Assembly (NCBI GenBank): GCA_030145345.1
Contig: JAQYVT010000019.1
Coordinates: 1 to 39,143 of the forward strand
DNA length: 39,143 nucleotides
Reading direction: 5' to 3'
Source: Desulfobacterales bacterium
GTDB lineage: Bacteria > Desulfobacterota > Desulfobacteria > Desulfobacterales > UBA11574
Shown piece after piece: positions 34,176-39,143 of this stretch. The number at the start of each line of letters is the position of its first letter. The first letter of the stretch is position 1. The translations under genes were made by a program, and so were the position numbers. The notes below the pieces were generated by a model. That model had not been told where the DNA came from. It searched no databases and saw only the letters and a program-made list of their open reading frames with translations.

Positions 34176-34658
34176 GTGAAAGAAGATAGATTTGAGCCTA
34201 AAATCATCGCTTTTATGTGTAACTGGTGCGCATATGGGGCGGCTGATCTGGCAGGTGTAAGCCGACTGGCATACCCGCCCAATATTCGTCCCATCCGGGT
34301 CATGTGTTCCGCCACGATATCGCCGCACCACATTTTGCGTGCATTTCAGAGCGGGGCCGACGGCGTCCTGGTGGGCGGGTGACATGTCGGCGACTGCCAT
34401 TACCTGTATGGTAATTACATGACGATTAAACGGATGACGTTTCTTCAGGAACTTTTGGCGTTTATGGGATTAGAAGGTCGGTTGCATTTAGACTGGATAT
34501 CTTCGGCCGAAGCCCAGAAATTTGTACAAGTGGTCACCAGTTTTACGAATAAAATACAATCATTGGGCCCCAGCCCTCTGTCCGGCGACTTTGACATGTC
34601 CGCTATTGTAAGTTCATGCGAAGCGGTGCAGGATGCTGCGAGTGTGGAGGGAGGATGA
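34176..34658 (+). CDS. mvhD: MvhD/FlpD-type subunit, selenocysteine-containing
   Basis: A 160-residue protein when the UGA at 34380-34382 is read as Sec69. The N-terminus [15 protein letters not shown] and the segment DGVLVGG[16 protein letters not shown] are typical of MvhD; the Sec stands for the conserved Cys of GGCHxGDCHY. MvhD passes electrons to HdrA from a hydrogenase or formate dehydrogenase and binds a [2Fe-2S] cluster. The start is GTG 34176, with GGAAAGGAG upstream. Its stop precedes the next start by one base. Normal length when readthrough is assumed; without it only a 68-residue fragment. Confidence 0.93.
34383..34421 (+). promoter_or_regulatory. Candidate SECIS hairpin in mvhD
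   Basis: Upper stem ATTACC/GGTAAT (34399-34404 with 34410-34415) closes loop TGTAT, and a lower pair CATGT/ACATG (34383-34387 with 34417-34421) starts right after the UGA. The loop lacks the GGTC seen in fdhA, so it is a weaker SECIS match. Confidence 0.45.
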
Positions 34659-34659
34659 T

Positions 34660-35457
34660 ATGCAAGAACAAGTGAGAGAGTGGCTTGAACAGGATAGCGT
34701 CGACATATTCTTAGGATATAAAATGGTACAAGGGCACCCGTTGCCCCATTGCTTTACCAAAGAAAATATCGATGAAATCGACGATTTGATTGTCGGTAAC
34801 GCCCGGTATTCCCTTGAAAAGATGGCCACAAAGATCGCGGCTGCGCATCCGGAACTGAAAATAGGGCTTTTGACGCGTGACTGCAATCAGCGGGCCTTGA
34901 ATGTTCTTTATGTTTGGAATCAGTTGAAGCCGGACAATATAGAGACCATCAGCGTTAACTGCTGTCCCTCCAAACTCAAGGAGCATGGGGATTGCTCCTA
35001 CCTCGAGCCTGAAAAGGCAGCGCCTTTGAAAATGATGATCGGTATAGACAATAACATGGATGTTAAAGCGGCTGAGGAATTCGGTCAGGAAGACCGATAT
35101 AAACGGTGGATGTATGAGTTACAGAAATGCCTCAAATGTTACGGATGCCGTGATATCTGTCCGGTTTGTTTTTGCAAGGAATGTAGTCTTGAGCATACGG
35201 ACTTGATCGCCACCGGCAGTGTTCCTCCGGAAGTTCCGATTTTCCATCTGGTTCGGGCGGTTCATATGGGGGGGCGTTGTATCGACTGCGGTCTGTGCGA
35301 GGACGCCTGCCCGGTAGACATTCCTTTGCGTTTGCTCTATCGAAAAGTCAACGGAATTGTGTCCGATGTGTTTGATTATAAAACTGGAACCAGCGCAGAC
35401 CAGTCACCGTTTAATATGCTGGGAGAAGAAGTCACGTTGGAACTGAAACCAATTTAA
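34660..35457 (+). CDS. Iron-sulfur subunit linking MvhD/HdrA to FdhA (FrhB/FdhB-like)
   Basis: A 265-residue protein. The N-terminal half (about 1-130) resembles the F420/FdhB-like domain, with ISVNCCPSKLKEHGDC. The C-terminal half has a cysteine cluster CLKCYGCRDICPVCFCKEC (about residues 160-178) and a ferredoxin motif CIDCGLCEDACPVDIPL (about 206-222). It should pass electrons between FdhA and the MvhD/HdrA part. ATG 34660 is chosen because GAGGGAGG lies just upstream and it follows the mvhD stop by one base; a longer ORF from 34633 would overlap. Precise family name is uncertain. Confidence 0.82.
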   Translation: MQEQVREWLEQDSVDIFLGYKMVQGHPLPHCFTKENIDEIDDLIVGNARYSLEKMATKIAAAHPELKIGLLTRDCNQRALNVLYVWNQLKPDNIETISVNCCPSKLKEHGDCSYLEPEKAAPLKMMIGIDNNMDVKAAEEFGQEDRYKRWMYELQKCLKCYGCRDICPVCFCKECSLEHTDLIATGSVPPEVPIFHLVRAVHMGGRCIDCGLCEDACPVDIPLRLLYRKVNGIVSDVFDYKTGTSADQSPFNMLGEEVTLELKPI

Positions 35458-35536
35458 GGATTGAAGATTAAAAATTGATAAAGACAGTTGTCAATATTCA
35501 ATGAAAAATCTCCAAATAATATAAGGAGCGATAAGT

Positions 35537-37573
35537 ATGGATTTTAAAATCATTCCTTCGACATGTTCATATTGCGGTACCGGTTGCGGTGTTCTTTTCC
35601 AGGTGATGGACGGCCGGCTCATCGATACCCTGCCGATGAAAACGCATCCGGTCAATGAGGGAAAACTTTGCATTAAAGGATGGAATCTTCATGAACATGT
35701 GATTAGCGATAAACGTCTTAAATCTCCAATGATAAGAAAAGATGGTGAATTACAGGAAAGCACATGGGACGAAGCCATACAAACATCGGCCGACAAATTC
35801 AAGAGCATCATTAACGACCATGGGCCGGACAGCGTCGGTGTGCTTCTTTCCGCCAAGATTACCAATGAGGAGAATTATGTGGCCCAGAAATTTGCCAGAG
35901 CAGTGATCGGAACCAACAATGTGGATCACTGTGCCCGTCTCTGACATTCTTCCACAGTGGCAGGTCTTGCCGCTGCGTTCGGAAGTGGAGCCATGACCAA
36001 TTCCATCGCTGAAATTGAAGATTCGGCGTGTATTTTTATTATCGGTTCGAATACGTCCGCGTGTCATCCGCTGATTGCCCGGCGTGTTTTCAGGGCCAAG
36101 GAAAAAGGCGCCAAACTCATTGTGGCCGATCCTAGAAATATCCAACTGTCCCGTTTTGCGGATGTTGCCGTCACCCAGAGACTCGGCAGCGATGTGGCGT
36201 TGTTAAACGGCATGATGCATATTATTCTCAAGAACGGCTGGCACGATAAAAATTACGTTGAGAATAGAACTGAAGCATTTGAAGATTTTAAGGACGTCGT
36301 TGAGTCATATACACCGGATAAAGTTGAAAGCATCACAGGTGTCGCACAGAGCGATCTTGAAAAAATGTCCGAGCTTTATGCCACAAATTCCCCGGCGGCA
36401 TTACTCTATGCCATGGGGATTACCCAGCACACCACGGGTGTGGACAATGTCAAATCCTGCTGCAATATCGCCATGCTTTGCGGAAATGTGGGTGTAAAAA
36501 GCGGTGGTGTGAATCCCTTAAGAGGTCAGAACAATGTTCAGGGTGCCTGTGATATGGGGGGATTACCCAATGTATTTCCCGCCTATCAGCCGGTGACGGT
36601 TGAGGCCAACAATGAAAAATTTGTCAATGCATGGGGGAAACCGCTTTCGGATAAAATCGGCTATACCATCACAGACATGATTCAGGCCATGATCGATGGT
36701 AAATTAAAGGCCCTTTATGTCATCGGGGAAAATCCGAAAATGAGTGATCCCGATCAGAATCATCTCGAAAAGGCCCTTGCAAATCTCGATTTTCTTGTGT
36801 GCCAGGACATTTTCCTGTCTGAAACCGCACAAAAGGCGGATGTGGTCTTTGCCGGGGTGTCGGTTGCTGAAAAGGATGGAACCTATACCAATACCGAACG
36901 CCGCTGTATGAAGGTGAATAAAGCCATTGATCCCATCGAAAATACGCTGAACGACTGGGAAATCATCTCCAGATTATCTACAGCCATGGGCTATGAGATG
37001 AATTATGAGAGTCCTGAAAAAATCTTTAACGAAATGACCACGTTGACGCCAAGTTACGGCGGCATGACGTACGAAAGGCTCGGTCTTGACGGACTTCAAT
37101 GGCCCTGCCCGAACGCTGAGCATCCAGGAACGCAGTTTTTACATAAGGATCAGTTCACCCGAGGAAAGGGACTTTTCCATGCCGTCGAGTATCTCGATCC
37201 TGCTGAGATGCCGGATGAAGAATATCCCTATTGGCTCACCACCGGCAGAATGTTCGCCCATTATCATACCGGCACGATGACGCGTGTCTCTCCGCATCTG
37301 GATACCGAGCAGAAAACCGGATATGTAGAGATTAATCCTGAAGACGCCAAAACGCTGGGCGTTAATGATGGTGAAACGGTACGTCTTGCCACTCGAAGGG
37401 GTGAAATCGAAGCACCGGCCCGGGTCAGCAATAAGGTGGTACCCGGCGTGCTTTTCGTGCCGTTTCATTTTGCAGAAAGCCCGGCCAATATACTTACCAA
37501 TTCCGCCTTTGACCCGATTGCCAAAATTCCGGAATATAAGGTCTGTGCGGTAAAAATCGAAAAAGCCGCCTAA
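35537..37573 (+). CDS. fdhA: Formate dehydrogenase catalytic subunit, selenocysteine-containing
   Basis: A 678-residue molybdopterin oxidoreductase when UGA 35942-35944 is read as Sec136. The N-terminal [4Fe-4S] ligands are Cys10, 13, 17 and 45 (CSYCGTGC...EGKLCIKGW). The active site is DHCARL-Sec-HSSTVAGL, exactly where FdhA proteins carry Sec or Cys as the Mo/W ligand. Further landmarks are FGSGAMTNSI, NPLRGQNNVQGACDMGGLPNV and the C-terminal molydopterin domain with RVSPHLDTEQ. No signal peptide is present, so it is cytoplasmic. It oxidises formate or reduces CO2. It lies about 80 bases after the FeS subunit and ends the operon at a strong terminator. Confidence 0.96.
35955..35975 (+). promoter_or_regulatory. 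SECIS hairpin in fdhA
   Basis: CAGTGGCA pairs over eight positions with TGCCGCTG (one G-U) around loop GGTCT, ten bases after the UGA. The GGTCT loop and distance closely resemble the Escherichia coli fdhF SECIS. Confidence 0.85.
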
Positions 37574-37598
37574 TTTCAGCGGACAGTTCGTTTTTTAA

Positions 37599-37639
37599 AA
37601 AAGGCCTTTGAAAAATTAACCATTTTTCAAAGGCCTTTT
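37599..37639. terminator. Bidirectional terminator between fdhA and the formyltransferase gene
   Basis: A 17-bp perfect stem (AAAAGGCCTTTGAAAAA with its complement) closes a 7-nt loop. A- and T-runs on both sides make it work for the fdhA operon on the plus strand and the convergent gene on the minus strand. Confidence 0.9.
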
Positions 37640-37656
37640 AAATTTGAAAGCGGGTA

Positions 37657-38577
37657 TTATGTGTCGAACTTATCTCCGACTTTTAATCCCTTTTCAGCGG
37701 CAAATTCAGCAGCCGCCATTTTTCCGCCTTTTACCGGCCGGACCTTGCCCACGATGAGTCTTCCCCCTGAAAGGGCGATATGAATCCCTTTATCGTCAAC
37801 ATTCAATATGGTTCCCGGAGCATCAGCTACGGTTTCCTCGATTCGTTTCGCGCCGTAAAAACGAACCTTTTCACCGCTTAACACCGCAAAAGCGCCGGGT
37901 TGAGGATCACAGCCGCGTACCAGGTTGTAAAGCTCATCTGCCGATGTGCTCCAATCGATACCCGCTATCCGATCATCACATGGGGGTTCGTATGTTGCAC
38001 CGGCTTCGGCCTGAAGAATTTTGGGTGCATTGCCTGCTTTTATGAGGTCGATGGATTCTAAAATGGCATCGACGCCCATGGGAAAGAGGGAATTAAAATA
38101 AAGAGAACCGGTGGTGTCGTTCGGGCCGATATCGATTTCTTTTTGAAGCAGAATCAATCCGGTGTCGATGCCGCCGTCCGGCCAGAAGATGCTAAGCCCG
38201 GTTTTGGTGTCTCCCATGATTACGGCCCAGTTTATGGCACTGGCACCCCGATGGCGCGGTAACAGGGACGGATGATAATTGATGGTGCCGTGGGTGGGAA
38301 CTTCAAAAAAGCGCGCCGGGATAATATCCGTCACAAACGCCATTACGGTGAGGTCCGGTTTGAGTTCAGTGTACTCGGAAAAAACCGGATCATCTTTGTA
38401 GGTTGTGGGCTGGAAGACGTCGATGCCCTTGGATACAGCCGCGTCTTTGAGTGGATCCGTTCGTCCGCCCGGTCGGTCCGGCGGCGCATACACCGCCACA
38501 ACGGTTTCGTTCCGTTCCATCAACTTTTCCAGTACGTTTGCTGCAAACGCCGCCTGTCCTATCAGTAGGATCCGCAT
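37657..38577 (-). CDS. Formyltransferase-fold protein, 10-formyl-THF hydrolase type (ALDH1L1-N-like)
   Basis: A 306-residue protein. Residues about 1-200 are a formyltransferase Rossmann fold with the catalytic Asn and His in INYHPSLLPRHRGASAINW and the Asp in IFWPDGGIDTGLILLQKE; the C-terminal OB-like domain is about 205-306. Details such as RHRGASAINW, IFWxDxGxDTG and GATYEPP fit the N-terminal hydrolase domain of 10-formyltetrahydrofolate dehydrogenase better than Met-tRNA formyltransferase. It would release formate from 10-formyl-THF, or move the formyl group to an unknown acceptor. A good ribosome-binding site (AGGAGG) precedes the ATG. It converges on fdhA across a shared terminator. 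Confidence 0.8.
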   Translation of the reverse strand: MRILLIGQAAFAANVLEKLMERNETVVAVYAPPDRPGGRTDPLKDAAVSKGIDVFQPTTYKDDPVFSEYTELKPDLTVMAFVTDIIPARFFEVPTHGTINYHPSLLPRHRGASAINWAVIMGDTKTGLSIFWPDGGIDTGLILLQKEIDIGPNDTTGSLYFNSLFPMGVDAILESIDLIKAGNAPKILQAEAGATYEPPCDDRIAGIDWSTSADELYNLVRGCDPQPGAFAVLSGEKVRFYGAKRIEETVADAPGTILNVDDKGIHIALSGGRLIVGKVRPVKGGKMAAAEFAAEKGLKVGDKFDT

Positions 38578-38672
38578 ATTTTACCTCCTGAGGTTAATGG
38601 GTTCGACAACTTTTTCGATTCTAAAAAAAAATAAAATTTTTCAGTAAAACATTAGGGTGTTGCTGCAATTGT

Positions 38673-39143
38673 TTATTTGAGAGCGGCAATAACGGCCCGC
38701 ATAAAATCCGGAAGATCATCCGGGGTCCGGCTGGTGATGAGGTTCCCATCCACCACCACCGCTTCGTCCATCCACAGGGCTCCGGCATGGACCATGTCGT
38801 CCTTTATGGCGAAAAAGGAGGTGGCTTTGCGGCCGTCGAGGATATTGGCCGAAGACAGCATCCAACCGGCATGGCAAATGGCGGCAACGACCTTGCCGGC
38901 ATTGAACAGTTCCTTTACGATTCGGACCATGGCCGGAAAGCGGCGCATCATATCCGGCGCGTAACCGCCGGGAATAATGACTCCGTCATAGTCCCCGGGA
39001 GACACCGCATCCGCGCTGATATCCGGTCGGATCTGTGTGGCGGGTTTGCCGGTAAATTCGTCGGTTCTGCCGGAACCCACCACCGTAACCTGGGCGCCTG
39101 CCTCTTTCAGCCGGTAGTAAGGATACCAGAATTCAAAAACATT
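38673..39143 (-). CDS. DJ-1/PfpI family protein, 5' end outside the window
   Basis: The coding frame stays open to the window edge (the residues upstream of the GTG at 39083 read NVFEFWYPYYRLKEAG), so about 157 residues are visible and the N-terminus is missing. The class I amidotransferase-like fold is shown by YDGVIIPGGYAPDMMRR and the nucleophile elbow VAAICHAGWML, with His next to the cysteine. The C-terminal SRTPDDLPDFMRAVIAAL is typical of the PfpI branch (deglycase, protease or chaperone activities are described). It runs in the same direction as the formyltransferase gene. Function is inferred only from the family. Confidence 0.9.
   Translation of the reverse strand, partial: NVFEFWYPYYRLKEAGAQVTVVGSGRTDEFTGKPATQIRPDISADAVSPGDYDGVIIPGGYAPDMMRRFPAMVRIVKELFNAGKVVAAICHAGWMLSSANILDGRKATSFFAIKDDMVHAGALWMDEAVVVDGNLITSRTPDDLPDFMRAVIAALK

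Overview
The window looks like the chromosome of a strictly anaerobic, sulfate-reducer-like Desulfobacterota bacterium (Desulfobacterales type). This is inferred from gene content: a selenoprotein-rich formate dehydrogenase/heterodisulfide-reductase/NuoEF locus, a haem-c-type sensor kinase, and ordinary Gram-negative housekeeping genes (lpxC, coaD, rsmD, an ntrYX pair). No rRNA, CRISPR array, prophage or full insertion sequence is visible.

Layout. 1-1030 holds degenerate short repeats, a terminator and one tRNA-Ala(GGC). 1055-3580 holds a PilZ protein, a DUF481 outer-membrane protein and an unknown small protein. 3664-8766 is a thiamine region: a minus-strand ABC importer (thiZ-thiX-thiY) and a plus-strand thiD plus Nramp-like transporter, each behind its own TPP riboswitch, the two riboswitches lying back to back. 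8866-10689 holds a DUF2284 metal-binding protein, a P-loop protein and a DUF4389 membrane protein. 10698-17224 is a minus-strand run lpxC, DUF4390, ntrY, ntrX, rsmD, coaD. 17461-20407 holds comM/yifB, a small XRE-type regulator with a near-perfect promoter, and a LysM protein.

The most interesting part is 20702-37573. Three overlapping genes encode a periplasmic CxxCH sensor kinase, a receiver-PAS-kinase hybrid and a sigma54 activator. They are followed by a textbook sigma54 promoter with two identical upstream palindromes in front of a double-receiver protein. Next comes a six-gene operon: short HdrA N-terminal protein, NuoE, NuoF, a NuoG-N/HdrA fusion, MvhD, an FeS subunit, then FdhA. Three of these genes (hdrA-N, mvhD, fdhA) are interrupted by in-frame UGA codons at positions where the families carry catalytic or ligand Cys/Sec, each followed by a hairpin that could act as SECIS. 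HdrA appears to be split exactly after its first ferredoxin motif, with nuoE and nuoF between the halves and NuoG-type FeS domains fused to the second half. The predicted product is a cytoplasmic complex coupling formate, NAD(H) and a low-potential carrier or disulfide by flavin-based bifurcation. A convergent gene resembles the 10-formyl-tetrahydrofolate hydrolase domain of ALDH1L1 and may feed formate to it.

A further signal is a 196-bp nested-palindrome element in three copies of identical length (1582-1777, 10161-10356, 25879-26074). Their arms differ in sequence but stay complementary, as expected of a MITE-like element or structured RNA.
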